From positions 1-14,465 of the forward strand of contig DAOWHJ010000067.1 of the NCBI GenBank assembly GCA_030641485.1: a stretch of DNA of 14,465 bases. Direction: 5' to 3'. Under the pieces are notes generated by a model, which was not told where the DNA came from, made no database searches, and was given only the letters and a program-made list of their open reading frames with translations. Made by a program: the position numbers and the translations under genes. Source of the stretch: Pseudomonadota bacterium (GTDB lineage Bacteria > Desulfobacterota > Anaeroferrophillalia > Anaeroferrophillales > Tharpellaceae). Positions 8,010 to 14,465 of the stretch are shown here, in pieces; the stretch's first letter is position 1, and the number at the start of each line of letters is the position of its first letter.

Positions 8010-8879
8010 ATGAAGTTAAGAATTGGAATCCCGAAGGGATCTTTACAGGATGCAACCATCGACCTTTTTAAGAATGCTGGTTATAAAATAACCACCAGTT
8101 CCCGGTCCTATTTCCCGACCATTGATGATCCTGAAATTGAGTGCATGTTGATTCGGGCGCAGGAGATGGCCCGCTATGTGGAAAGTGGTATTCTCGATAT
8201 CGGGATTACTGGTCACGATTGGGTAGTTGAAAACGGCTCTGATGTGATTGAGATGACCGAGTTGCAGTATGCCAAAGCGACTTTCAATAAAGTGCGTTGG
8301 GTTTTGGCTGTCAAACAGGGTGGAGACATCAAGTCAGTTAAAGACCTTGAGGGCAAAACTATTGCCACCGAAGTGGTTAACCTTTCGAAGAAGTATCTTG
8401 CCGACCAGGGGGTTTCAGCCAAGGTTGAGTACTCTTATGGTGCGACTGAGGTTAAAGTACCGCATTTAGCCGATGCAATTATTGAGATTACTGAGACCGG
8501 TTCATCTTTAAAGGCCAATAACCTTGAGATTATTGATACCGTGCTTGAGACCACAACCGTCTTGGTTGCCAATAAAGAGACCATTGCTGACGAGTGGAAG
8601 AAGAACAAGGTTGAGCGTTTGATTATGCTCTTGCAAAGTGCCCTCGAAGCCCGTAACCGGGTCGGGGTGACGTTTAATGTCAAGCGGGCAAAGCTTGATG
8701 AGGCGATTAAGCTTTTACCGCCCGCCAAGGTACCGACAATCTCCAGTCTCATTGATGATGACTGGGTCGATATCTTTGTCGTTCTGCGCAAACCCGTAGT
8801 TCGCGACTTGATTCCTGCTCTTAAAGAGCTGGGCGCCCAGGGTATTGTTGAATTTCCCTTGAGTAAATTTATTGAGTAG
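8010..8879 (+). CDS. hisG: ATP phosphoribosyltransferase, long form (HisG-L)
   Basis: This enzyme catalyses the first committed step of histidine synthesis, ATP plus PRPP to phosphoribosyl-ATP. The 289-residue length marks the long form, active as a homo-hexamer without HisZ. Residues 1-~211 form the two-lobed catalytic part: RIGIPKGSL (4-12), the GILDIGITGHDWV segment (60-72), and the PRPP-binding loop EITETGSSLKANN (159-171). Residues ~212-289 form the ACT-like C-terminal domain that binds histidine in this family, so feedback inhibition is expected. The loop has Ser-Ser where many family members have Thr-Thr (TGSSL against TGTTL), a conservative change. The start is ATG 8010, preceded by GAGAGGA at 7993-7999. 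It is the last gene of the thi-his run. Confidence 0.95.
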   Translation: MKLRIGIPKGSLQDATIDLFKNAGYKITTSSRSYFPTIDDPEIECMLIRAQEMARYVESGILDIGITGHDWVVENGSDVIEMTELQYAKATFNKVRWVLAVKQGGDIKSVKDLEGKTIATEVVNLSKKYLADQGVSAKVEYSYGATEVKVPHLADAIIEITETGSSLKANNLEIIDTVLETTTVLVANKETIADEWKKNKVERLIMLLQSALEARNRVGVTFNVKRAKLDEAIKLLPPAKVPTISSLIDDDWVDIFVVLRKPVVRDLIPALKELGAQGIVEFPLSKFIE

Positions 8880-8908
8880 TAGCAGTGCCATATATCGCTA
8901 CCTTGATA

Positions 8909-8965
8909 AAAAGCTTGACATGAAAGTGCTTTTCTGGTACCTGCTCCCTCTCTCATAGAGCTACC
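8909..8965 (+). terminator. Two weak hairpins after hisG (possible operon end)
   Basis: Downstream of hisG, AAAAGC (8909-8914) can pair with GCTTTT (8928-8933) around a 13-base loop. GGTA...GCTC (8936-8946) can pair with GAGC-TACC (8958-8965), with a three-base bulge. Neither is followed by a convincing T-run, so neither is a classical intrinsic terminator. They may mark a Rho-dependent or weak end of the thi-his operon before the rpsT promoter. Confidence 0.3.
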
Positions 8966-8969
8966 AAAT

Positions 8970-8998
8970 TTGACGTTAATTTATTTATAAGCATATGG
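8970..8998 (+). promoter_or_regulatory. Candidate sigma-70 promoter for rpsT
   Basis: TTGACG (8970-8975) matches the -35 consensus at 5 of 6 positions. The following AT-rich spacer contains TTATTTATAA and leads to ATATGG (8993-8998) 17 bases downstream, a weak -10. rpsT begins ~30 bases later. The -10 match is poor, so the exact boxes are uncertain, but an own promoter for rpsT at this spot is plausible because the thi-his run ends 90 bases upstream. Confidence 0.4.
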
Positions 8999-9015
8999 CT
9001 TAGGCCGTAGATTTT

Positions 9016-9020
9016 GGAGG
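9016..9020 (+). promoter_or_regulatory. Shine-Dalgarno GGAGG that fixes the TTG start of rpsT
   Basis: GGAGG lies 8 bases upstream of TTG at 9029, which is ideal spacing. The TTG is followed directly by ANHKSA, the conserved mature N-terminus of bS20. The in-frame start further upstream (9014, TTG) would place this Shine-Dalgarno sequence inside the coding region and add five residues not found in the family, so it is not used. Confidence 0.8.
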
Positions 9021-9028
9021 ATAGACCC

Positions 9029-9319
9029 TTGGCAAATCATAAATCAGCCCTGAAAAGAATCAGGCAGAGCGAAATCCGACGTGTGCGTAATCGTCACGTC
9101 AACTCACAGTTAAAAACTGTGCTGAAAACATTTTACAGTGCTGTCGATGGCGAAACTGAAGGTGCGGACCTGACTGAGATCCATCGTAAAACTGTATCCG
9201 AAATTGATCGTGCAGCGACCCGGGGAATTATGCATAAACGAACTGCCGCTCGTAAAGTCTCCCGAGTTACTGCCTATATGCAAAAAGCTCAAGATCAGGC
9301 AGCAACTGTAGCCGGCTAG
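9029..9319 (+). CDS. rpsT: Small ribosomal subunit protein bS20
   Basis: This is a 96-residue primary 16S rRNA-binding protein of the 30S subunit. It begins (M)ANHKSALKRIRQSEIRR, the family's invariant N-terminus, and is strongly basic and helical throughout. The block ATRGIMHKRTAARKVSR near residues 68-84 corresponds to the conserved helix-turn of S20. The start codon is TTG; S20 is also known to use a UUG start in E. coli, where it takes part in autoregulation. The gene appears monocistronic, with its own candidate promoter and terminator-like hairpins downstream. It converges with tyrS. Confidence 0.96.
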   Translation: MANHKSALKRIRQSEIRRVRNRHVNSQLKTVLKTFYSAVDGETEGADLTEIHRKTVSEIDRAATRGIMHKRTAARKVSRVTAYMQKAQDQAATVAG

Positions 9320-9321
9320 TT

Positions 9322-9364
9322 CAAAAAACTAAACTATGTGGGTACCTCATGATCTAGTTTTTTG
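9322..9364 (+). terminator. Hairpin directly after rpsT, possible intrinsic terminator
   Basis: CAAAAAACTA (9322-9331) is perfectly complementary to TAGTTTTTTG (9355-9364). Between the arms, ATGTGGGTACCTCAT (9336-9350) forms a second short stem with one mismatch. The six T's of the right arm would serve as the U-tract. The outer stem is AT-only, so this would be weaker than the downstream hairpin. Confidence 0.45.
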
Positions 9365-9387
9365 GTACGAGCGCAATTGAAAAAAAC

Positions 9388-9424
9388 AAAAGGACCTTCT
9401 TGGCTAACAGGAAGGTCCTTTTTT
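9388..9424. terminator. Strong bidirectional intrinsic terminator between rpsT and tyrS
   Basis: The perfect 12-base stem AAAAGGACCTTC (9388-9399) and GAAGGTCCTTTT (9411-9422) encloses an 11-base loop. On the plus strand it runs into T's (9419-9424). On the minus strand the A-rich run at 9380-9390 supplies a U-rich tail with one interruption. It sits between the convergent ends of rpsT and tyrS and can stop transcription from both sides. Confidence 0.9.
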
Positions 9425-9590
9425 AGTAAATATTGAAATCTCGATTTAGCTACAGAGTTAGCAGAGGAAAACCTACACTTCTATGTGGCAATTAACTGCC
9501 TAATTCACAACAGCTAATTTATAGCCTTGATGATATAAATTTAAGCGAAGACGAATATATACCTTTTTCAGCCAGCTTGCCCGGTTAGGG
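9425..9590. other. Intergenic spacer after tyrS, no gene seen
   Basis: This is an AT-rich spacer between the shared terminator and the tyrS stop. It contains only small inverted repeats, such as GGCA/TGCC around 9487-9500 and GCCC/GGGC at 9579-9591 overlapping the tyrS stop. I see no ORF, tRNA or riboswitch in it. Confidence 0.5.
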
Positions 9591-10871
9591 CTATGTCAAT
9601 GAAACTTGATAATATCTCTTTTTCCCGGCCCGGAGCGTGATTTTCCCGTCGGTAAAGTCTTCTGGATTGAGTGGACGGTCCTCTTCTATGCGCTGTTCGT
9701 TGAGATAGGCACCGCCCTGCTCAATCAGGCGTCGGGTCTGTCCCTTTGATTTTGCCAGTCCAGTTTTGGTGAAAAGGTCAACCAGGGTGAGGCCGGTGAT
9801 AATGTCGGCTTGGTTAAGTTTAAGGATGGGTAGGTTCTCTTCCGACTCCTGCAGATTTACATTTATGATGGCAGAAGAAGTCTCAACTTTAAGTTCTGGA
9901 TCAGCACTGCCGAAGCGATTGGTTGCGGTCTTGTAGGCTGTGGTCGCTGCTTCCTGACCATGAACCAGAGCCGTAACCTCGTAGGCTAAGATTTCTTTGG
10001 CTCGGTTAATGGTATTATCCTGAAGCTGGCTTAAGTACTTGATTTCAGGTATGGGCAGGAAGGAAAAGAAACTTAAAAGTTTTTCAATCTCTGTATCTTC
10101 ACAGTTACGCCAGAATTGATAAAAATCTAAAATCGAGGTTCTCTCGGCCGCGAGCCAGACTGCGCCACCGGCGGTTTTGCCAAATTTTTCACCATTGCTG
10201 GTGGTCAGCAGGGGGAAGGTGATACCGTAGGCATCGAGAGACTGAGTCCGGCGCACCAGGTCGATACCCGCAACAATGTTGCCCCATTGATCCTGGCCAC
10301 CCATCTGAATACGACAGTTCTGTTCCTTGCATAAGACATGAAAATCGTAGGCTTGAAGCAGCATGTAGTTGAATTCAATAAATGATAGTCCGGTCTCAAG
10401 GCGCTGTTTGTAGGATTCGGCTGTGAGCATCCGGTTGACACTGAAATGACGGCCGATATCGCGCAAAAAATCGACATATTTAAGTTCTGAAAGCCAGTCG
10501 GCATTGTTGATTAAGCAGCATTTGTCATCACTGAAATCAAGGAAACGGCCAAGTTGTTCGGCGATGCCTTCGCCGTTTTCAACTATCTTTTTCGGGGTCA
10601 GCATCTGGCGCATTTCAGTCTTACCGCTGGGGTCGCCGACCATCGCAGTGCCCCCTCCGAGGATTGCGATTGGTCGATGACCTGCCTTTTGCAGGTGCAT
10701 CATGACAATAATCGGGATTAAGCTGCCAACATGAAGGCTGTCAGCGGTCGGGTCAAAGCCGATATAAAATGTCTGAGGAGGTTGTTGTAGGAGTGCTTTT
10801 AGGCCTTTTGCATCAGTGCTCTGGTAAATAAGACCCCGTTCCTCAAGTTCCTGGTAGACATTGTTACTCAT
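9591..10871 (-). CDS. tyrS: Tyrosyl-tRNA synthetase
   Basis: This 426-residue class I aminoacyl-tRNA synthetase charges tRNA-Tyr. Its length is typical of the bacterial TyrS of the E. coli/B. stearothermophilus kind. The Rossmann fold carries HVGS (47-50, the HIGH signature) and KFGKT (229-233, the KMSKS signature). Tyrosine-pocket residues Y36, D40, Y175 and the GGQDQWGNI segment (191-199) are present. The C-terminal ~65 residues (LAKSKGQTRRLIEQGGAYLNEQRI region) form the S4 RNA-binding domain. The start is ATG at 10871, with AAAGAG just upstream. It begins 8 bases after the stop of the His-rich small protein, so the two are almost certainly cotranscribed. No T-box leader is visible. Confidence 0.97.
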   Translation of the reverse strand: MSNNVYQELEERGLIYQSTDAKGLKALLQQPPQTFYIGFDPTADSLHVGSLIPIIVMMHLQKAGHRPIAILGGGTAMVGDPSGKTEMRQMLTPKKIVENGEGIAEQLGRFLDFSDDKCCLINNADWLSELKYVDFLRDIGRHFSVNRMLTAESYKQRLETGLSFIEFNYMLLQAYDFHVLCKEQNCRIQMGGQDQWGNIVAGIDLVRRTQSLDAYGITFPLLTTSNGEKFGKTAGGAVWLAAERTSILDFYQFWRNCEDTEIEKLLSFFSFLPIPEIKYLSQLQDNTINRAKEILAYEVTALVHGQEAATTAYKTATNRFGSADPELKVETSSAIINVNLQESEENLPILKLNQADIITGLTLVDLFTKTGLAKSKGQTRRLIEQGGAYLNEQRIEEDRPLNPEDFTDGKITLRAGKKRYYQVSLT

Positions 10872-10879
10872 CTCTTTAC

Positions 10880-11161
10880 TTATTCCATTATTAAAATTTG
10901 TTGAGCCTGACGCAAGCGTTGATTGCCTTCTTGAAAGAGTTGCAGGGCTTCAAGAAGCTTTTCGACTACATCTTCAAGGCCTTCATCTTTGGCTTGAGCG
11001 GCCCATTTTTTGTAATCCACCTGGTGACTGTCGTTATGGTCAACCCAGTGGTTCAAAAGGGTTGTCAGTTTTTCGTTGAAACTCATTTTTTCTTGATTAT
11101 TGCCGCAACCGTGGCAGTGGCCGTTATTTTCACAAGCGTCATGATCGTGATGTTCGTGCAT
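10880..11161 (-). CDS. His/Cys-rich small protein with helical HWxxHNxxH domain, putative metal binding
   Basis: This is a 93-residue protein of unproven function. The first 19 residues are packed with potential metal ligands: H2, H4, H5, H7, C10, H15, C16, H17 and C19, with an HCHGC core. After a short linker, residues 27-93 form a probable helical hairpin with the motif HWVDHNDSH (38-46), then YKKWAAQAKDEGLEDV and a heptad-like leucine/glutamine-rich helix. I recall similar HWxxHNxxH..Y..WA domains as short conserved domains of unknown function in anaerobes (DUF8180-like), but cannot confirm it. No signal peptide or membrane segment is present, so it is probably cytosolic. ATG 11161 has a clear AAGGAGA Shine-Dalgarno. 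It lies between a DUF1820 gene and tyrS. A role in Zn, Ni or Co handling is inference. Confidence 0.82.
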   Translation of the reverse strand: MHEHHDHDACENNGHCHGCGNNQEKMSFNEKLTTLLNHWVDHNDSHQVDYKKWAAQAKDEGLEDVVEKLLEALQLFQEGNQRLRQAQQILIME

Positions 11162-11206
11162 GGGAGTCTCCTTAGGGTGTTGGTTATGTTTAGATAAGCT
11201 CCAATC

Positions 11207-11515
11207 CTACTTGTTTTTGCTCTTTGCCTCAGCGACTTTTAGGTAGGAGACGCCAATATCATCATCATCGGCAAGACGATCAATACGTCGCATATATTGA
11301 TGGGGTATTGAGATGCTATCGGTTTTGGCAAACTCTTTGCGCAAAGCCTCATCTTCAGGTGATATTATCAGGCGCTTAATATCCTCAAAGATGATTTCAG
11401 AGACCTCAATAAAACCAAAGAATTCCGCCTCTTTTACTGAGCGGGCTAGTAGTGAGTAGTTGCGGTCTTCGGTTTGGAAGTGGACGCGAAAAATGGGTTT
11501 TCTACTATTCTTCAT
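11207..11515 (-). CDS. DUF1820 family protein
   Basis: This 102-residue cytosolic protein matches the DUF1820 pattern as I remember it. It has an N-terminal PIFRVHFQTEDRNYSLLARSV strand region, GFIEVSEIIFE (34-44), then a PEDEALRKEFA segment (53-63) and IPHQYMRRIDRL (70-81), equivalent to the family's IPMHSxxRIDEV. Family function is unknown. The tail is acidic then lysine-rich (ADDDDIG...EAKSKNK). The start is ATG 11515, with only a weak AGG nearby. It lies 40 bases after rhlB and 45 bases before the His/Cys-rich gene on the same strand, suggesting joint transcription. No catalytic signature is seen. Confidence 0.85.
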   Translation of the reverse strand: MKNSRKPIFRVHFQTEDRNYSLLARSVKEAEFFGFIEVSEIIFEDIKRLIISPEDEALRKEFAKTDSISIPHQYMRRIDRLADDDDIGVSYLKVAEAKSKNK

Positions 11516-11555
11516 ACCTGATTTACTTGCTCAATAGATATCTTTAACGGGGCCA

Positions 11556-13247
11556 TCATTTTTTAAAGATGGCGCTGATCTTTTGAAAGAGATTTTTTTT
11601 CTTACTTTTTATTGGTGGAGCCGGGGTTGCGGGGGTGTTAACCGGAGCTTTTTTGACCGGTGTACTCAGTGGTTGAGAAGTTTTTTTATTATCACTCTTA
11701 TACTCTGTTTTTTTGCTCCGGTCATACTTGCGCGGCGGCCGTCTGCGCGACGGGGCTTTGCTGCTCTTTAGGTTTTGGTCAGACTTTGGCTGATTATTTG
11801 AATTATCATTAATCGCTGTGGCGGCACTCTCGCTCAATGGTTGCTTGTCTGAATCTGAAATCGGTTTGTGGGAGCGTGATCTATTTTGTCGATTCTCCGC
11901 ATTGTTCTTGGGTTTATCGCCATAGCGGGTCGGCTTCGCGCGGCGCGAGCTCCCGCTATGATTGTCCCGCTCTTTGAAACTATCACCCCTTCTGCCGTTA
12001 CTGGATGCGGGCCCTCTTCGGTTACTGCTTTCATAAGAACGTCGGCTCGGGCGCCTGAATTTACGGATGAAATCCTCTTCCTCAGCCCAAATGACCGGTA
12101 TCTTACCGGATAGTTTTTCGATCGCTTCGAGATAGAAGGCATCCTCTTCACCTGCCAAGGCGATGGCGTTGCCGGTTGCCCCAATTCGAGCCGTACGGCC
12201 AATTCTGTGAATGTAGTCTTCAGCGTCTTGAGGTAGGTCATAATTGAAAACGTGAGTAACCGCGTCAATATGGAGGCCACGTGACGCCACATCTGTGGCT
12301 ATTAAGATGCTGAGTTTCTGTTTTTTGAAGCTTTCCAGAGTCGCAAGCCGTTTTTTCTGAGGGACATCACCGGTCAAGCAGGCTGCAGCATAGTCATTGG
12401 CCTGAAGGTAGTTTTCAAGAATCTCAGCCATTCTTTTAGTGTTCGTGAAAATCAGGCTACGTTCCGGTTTCTCCTGTTTAAGGAGACCGAATAAAAGCGC
12501 CATCTTTTCATCTTTGCCAACGTGATAGAGACTCTGTTTGATCTTGTCAACCGTAAGTTGTTCGGGGTTGATGTTAACTGCTTCCCTGATATTCAGGTGT
12601 TCATAGGCAAGTTCCATGACCTTTTCTGAAAGAGTTGCGGAAAAGAGTAGGGACTGGCGTTTTTCCGCTGGAGAACTGCGGTGTAGGAGCCAGCGCACAT
12701 CCGGGATGAAACCCATGTCAAACATACGGTCAGCTTCATCGATGATCAGAACTTCAATCTCTTTTAGGGAGAGAACTTTCTGCTTCATATAGTCGATTAA
12801 GCGGCCTGGGGTGGCCACGACAACATCAGTTTTTTGGCGCAGTAGGGCTGAACGTTGCTTCTCGTAGTCAACCCCACCGTAAATTGCCTGGAAATTGATG
12901 CCGGCGGGCCGGCTTAAAGCACTAGCCTCTTTTTCAATCTGAACAACCAACTCACGTGTTGGTGCCAGAATTAGGGCTCGGGGTTTTGCCGTGTCACTGC
13001 CGGTCTGAGATGTTTGTTTTTCCGGTCTGTTTTTGACGAGATGAGCCAGCAGAGTGATGAGAAAGGTTGCAGTTTTCCCCGTGCCAGTTTGGGATTGGGC
13101 CGCAATATCCTCGCCCTTAAGAGCTCTAGGCAAGACCTCGTTTTGGACCGGGGTACAAAATTCATAACCAGCCTGGTCAATGCCCTCTAAAATTTCTATC
13201 GGAATATCAAGTTGAGAAAATCGGGTGTCGCTAAAGACTTGCTGCAC
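11556..13247 (-). CDS. rhlB: DEAD-box ATP-dependent RNA helicase, RhlB-like with long basic tail
   Basis: This is a 563-residue ATP-dependent RNA helicase. The core (residues ~5-390) has all the motifs: Q-motif phenylalanine and CTPVQ (31-35), motif I AQSQTGTGKT (50-59), PTREL (96-100), TPGR (146-149), DEAD (170-173), SAT (203-205), LIFTNT (265-270), ATDVASRG (317-324) and HRIGRTAR (347-354). Stretches such as DEADRMFDMGFIPDVRWLL and TGDVPQKKRL follow E. coli RhlB, a partner in RNA degradosomes. A linker near residues 72-88 is expanded. Residues ~395-550 are disordered-looking and rich in R, K, S, N and P, far longer than the E. coli RhlB tail (~420 aa in total). The protein ends in a lysine-flanked amphipathic segment (NLFQKISAIFKK). 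The start is GTG 13247, with AAGGA ~11 bases upstream. RhlE is the alternative subfamily. Confidence 0.9.
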   Translation of the reverse strand: MQQVFSDTRFSQLDIPIEILEGIDQAGYEFCTPVQNEVLPRALKGEDIAAQSQTGTGKTATFLITLLAHLVKNRPEKQTSQTGSDTAKPRALILAPTRELVVQIEKEASALSRPAGINFQAIYGGVDYEKQRSALLRQKTDVVVATPGRLIDYMKQKVLSLKEIEVLIIDEADRMFDMGFIPDVRWLLHRSSPAEKRQSLLFSATLSEKVMELAYEHLNIREAVNINPEQLTVDKIKQSLYHVGKDEKMALLFGLLKQEKPERSLIFTNTKRMAEILENYLQANDYAAACLTGDVPQKKRLATLESFKKQKLSILIATDVASRGLHIDAVTHVFNYDLPQDAEDYIHRIGRTARIGATGNAIALAGEEDAFYLEAIEKLSGKIPVIWAEEEDFIRKFRRPSRRSYESSNRRGPASSNGRRGDSFKERDNHSGSSRRAKPTRYGDKPKNNAENRQNRSRSHKPISDSDKQPLSESAATAINDNSNNQPKSDQNLKSSKAPSRRRPPRKYDRSKKTEYKSDNKKTSQPLSTPVKKAPVNTPATPAPPIKSKKKNLFQKISAIFKK

Positions 13248-13272
13248 GTTGTTGTTAATCCTTTTTATGATC

Positions 13273-13297
13273 TATAACTCGGCATTCCTGAGTTATA
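13273..13297. promoter_or_regulatory. Perfect 8-bp stem-loop in the rhlB leader
   Basis: TATAACTC (13273-13280) and GAGTTATA (13290-13297) are perfectly complementary around a 9-base loop, 25 bases upstream of the rhlB GTG. There is no T-run after it on the minus strand, so it is not a terminator. On the minus strand, TATAAC could also be a -10 box, but the matching -35 is poor. It may be a leader hairpin or an operator. The rest of the 175-base mobA-rhlB spacer shows nothing recognisable. Confidence 0.4.
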
Positions 13298-13422
13298 ATC
13301 ACATTTTAATGTAATAAATTGACCCTATTGTGTGGTTGGGATAGTTGGGGGAGGTTTAGGGTTCTGGTGATCCCATCGACGCGGGCCGTCTAATAGCAGG
13401 TAACGCTTTAAAATTCAAACTT

Positions 13423-14034
13423 TTAATTTGTTTGTTCGTAGAGTGACAGGGCTTTTTGTAGGTCTTCGGGGGAGTTGATGTTTAGGAAGATGTTCTTATG
13501 GTAGATATCAGGGTGATCCAGGCAATTTACAACCTTAACCCGAACCTCTGAAAAGAAACTTCTTATCTTGAAATTGCCCTTATGCAGTTGTTTACTGATG
13601 GGTGCAATACAGCTCTTGTTGTAGATGGCAGCCAGGGGTTGCATCCCATCTGGTGATCTCGGGATGATTACATCAAAGTTCTCTCTCTCCTGCCAAAGTT
13701 TGGCCAGGGCTTTGGTGGTGATGAAGGGCATGTCGGTGGCAACAATTATTAGATAAGGGTTGTTGGCGGCAAGCAGGCAGCTGCGCAGAGCTCCTAAGGG
13801 GCCCTGGCCGTTTACTAAATCAGGAACAATCTTGCAACCGGTGTAAGCTGAGAGATTGTTACTGCTGATCAACCTCTCGGAGCAGAGTGGCTCAAGAATA
13901 TCAAGGGTTCTCTGAAGCAGGGTTTTACGTCCAAATTGAAGTTTGGTTTTGTCCTGGCCGCGGAGCCTGCCGGCCTTACCGCCAGCGAGAACGGCCCCGC
14001 TTAAGGGTGGTTTTGGGGGGAGTTGTTGGTTCAT
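13423..14034 (-). CDS. mobA: Molybdenum cofactor guanylyltransferase
   Basis: This enzyme transfers GMP from GTP to Mo-molybdopterin, giving the MGD cofactor used by DMSO-reductase-family enzymes such as formate dehydrogenases and nitrate reductases. The 203-residue protein is the usual size. Motifs are the nucleotide-binding LAGGKAGRLRGQDK (16-29), which matches the LAGGxxxRMGxxDK consensus with Leu for Met, then GPLGALRSCL (78-87), ATDMPF (99-104, usually CDMPF), PDGMQPLAAIYNK (128-140) and NINSPEDL near the C-terminus. The start is ATG 14034, 3 bases after the mobB stop. No good Shine-Dalgarno is seen, so translation is probably coupled to mobB. Confidence 0.94.
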   Translation of the reverse strand: MNQQLPPKPPLSGAVLAGGKAGRLRGQDKTKLQFGRKTLLQRTLDILEPLCSERLISSNNLSAYTGCKIVPDLVNGQGPLGALRSCLLAANNPYLIIVATDMPFITTKALAKLWQERENFDVIIPRSPDGMQPLAAIYNKSCIAPISKQLHKGNFKIRSFFSEVRVKVVNCLDHPDIYHKNIFLNINSPEDLQKALSLYEQTN

Positions 14035-14037
14035 GAT

Positions 14038-14465
14038 TTATGTGGTTGGGGAAATACCAAAAAGGTTACATATAAATGTGCAAATAGTAGCTACATTGTT
14101 GGGGTCGAAAAGGGGGACATCAAGGCTCTGGTCACAATCACTGACAACTGCAATGAGGTTAGGGTCGTTATAGTTCTTGCGCCGGCTGATAAGAGGCAAT
14201 TGAAGTTCAGCTCGCTGAACTTCAATCTTGGGGATCGGATTTTTCTTAAAGCCCTCGACTAGAATAAGGTCAAGCTTGTTTAAATACTCTGTGGCTAGAA
14301 GATCAAGCGGGATCTGTTCTGAACTTTGCTCAATTAAGGCTATTTGCTGAGGCCCGGTAATAATTGTTTTTTGGGCTCCAGCGGCGGTGAAGCGCTGGCT
14401 GTCCTTGCCTGCGTGGTCGATTGTGAAGGTGCGATGGTGGTGCTTTACGGCACCGATCTTGAGGC
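14038..14465 (-). CDS. mobB: MobB, Mo-cofactor biosynthesis adapter protein (N-terminus outside window)
   Basis: The minus strand is open from the right edge (codons from 14463) to a TAA at 14038-14040, giving 141 C-terminal residues. Near the cut end, LKIGAVKHHHR matches the MobB segment usually written VGxIKHTHHD. The following DHAGKDSQRFTAAGAQ matches the D.PGKDSYR.R.AGA pattern. LDLILVEGFKKNPIPKIEV (64-82) is the diagnostic MobB block. The tail ending in ICNLFGISPTT is normal. The P-loop GTP-binding motif would lie in the missing N-terminus. MobB binds GTP and assists MobA. The stop is 3 bases from the mobA ATG, giving a mobB-mobA operon. Confidence 0.93.
   Translation of the reverse strand, partial: LKIGAVKHHHRTFTIDHAGKDSQRFTAAGAQKTIITGPQQIALIEQSSEQIPLDLLATEYLNKLDLILVEGFKKNPIPKIEVQRAELQLPLISRRKNYNDPNLIAVVSDCDQSLDVPLFDPNNVATICTFICNLFGISPTT

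Noticed and set aside
8915..8943. Perfect TTGACA (8915-8920) as a -35 box
   Set aside because: No acceptable -10 box lies 16-18 bases downstream (TACCTG and neighbours), and the hexamer lies in a hairpin loop. The TTGACG at 8970 is better placed.
9487..9515. Possible tRNA or small RNA from short inverted repeats after tyrS
   Set aside because: The stems are only 4 bp, with no cloverleaf, no T-loop consensus and no CCA end.
13416..13434. CAAAC/GTTTG hairpin at the end of mobA as a terminator
   Set aside because: It has only a 5-bp stem, overlaps the mobA stop, and lacks a proper T-run on the minus strand.
14023..14262. Plus-strand ORF opposite mobB
   Set aside because: It is antisense to the clear MobB frame, has no recognisable protein features and no Shine-Dalgarno support.

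Overview
The window is a bacterial chromosome segment of moderate GC content. It is gene-dense and carries mostly housekeeping genes, with no phage, transposase, CRISPR or RNA genes that I can see. The set suggests a proteobacterium-like organism, and I would guess Desulfobacterota (former Deltaproteobacteria). The clues are an RhlB-type DEAD-box helicase next to a DUF1820 protein, an N-terminally extended (ThiD2-like) ThiE, a short-type ThiC, a long-form HisG and Mo-cofactor guanylylation genes. The phylum assignment is inference only.

Layout. Positions 1-5044 (+): the 3' part of rpoB and complete rpoC, with a 4-base ATGA overlap. The first ~75 bases of the rpoB part are strangely diverged. 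Positions 5041-5187: a long imperfect palindrome that includes the rpoC stop codon. Positions 5206-8879 (+): a tight four-gene run, ThiD2-ThiE fusion, thiC, hisI, hisG, with gaps of 18-22 bases. Positions 8880-9424: hairpins, a probable promoter, rpsT with a TTG start, and two terminator-like hairpins. Positions 9591-14465 (-): a co-directional series read right to left as mobB (partial), mobA, rhlB, a DUF1820 protein, a His/Cys-rich small protein and tyrS. The two gene blocks converge on the terminator at about 9388-9424.

How the genes work together. rpoB and rpoC encode the catalytic subunits of RNA polymerase. ThiC makes HMP phosphate from the purine intermediate AIR, the ThiD2-like domain probably phosphorylates it, and the ThiE domain couples HMP-PP to the thiazole phosphate. 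HisG and HisI catalyse steps 1 and 3 of histidine synthesis, a pathway that returns AICAR to purine synthesis, so both halves of this run touch purine metabolism. MobA and MobB convert Mo-molybdopterin to the guanine dinucleotide cofactor used by DMSO-reductase-family enzymes. RhlB, bS20 and TyrS serve RNA metabolism and translation.

I found no clearly new multi-gene system. The points most worth a second look are the palindromic element after rpoC, the damaged-looking start of the rpoB segment, the His/Cys-rich small protein upstream of tyrS, and the long basic tail of RhlB with its terminal amphipathic segment.
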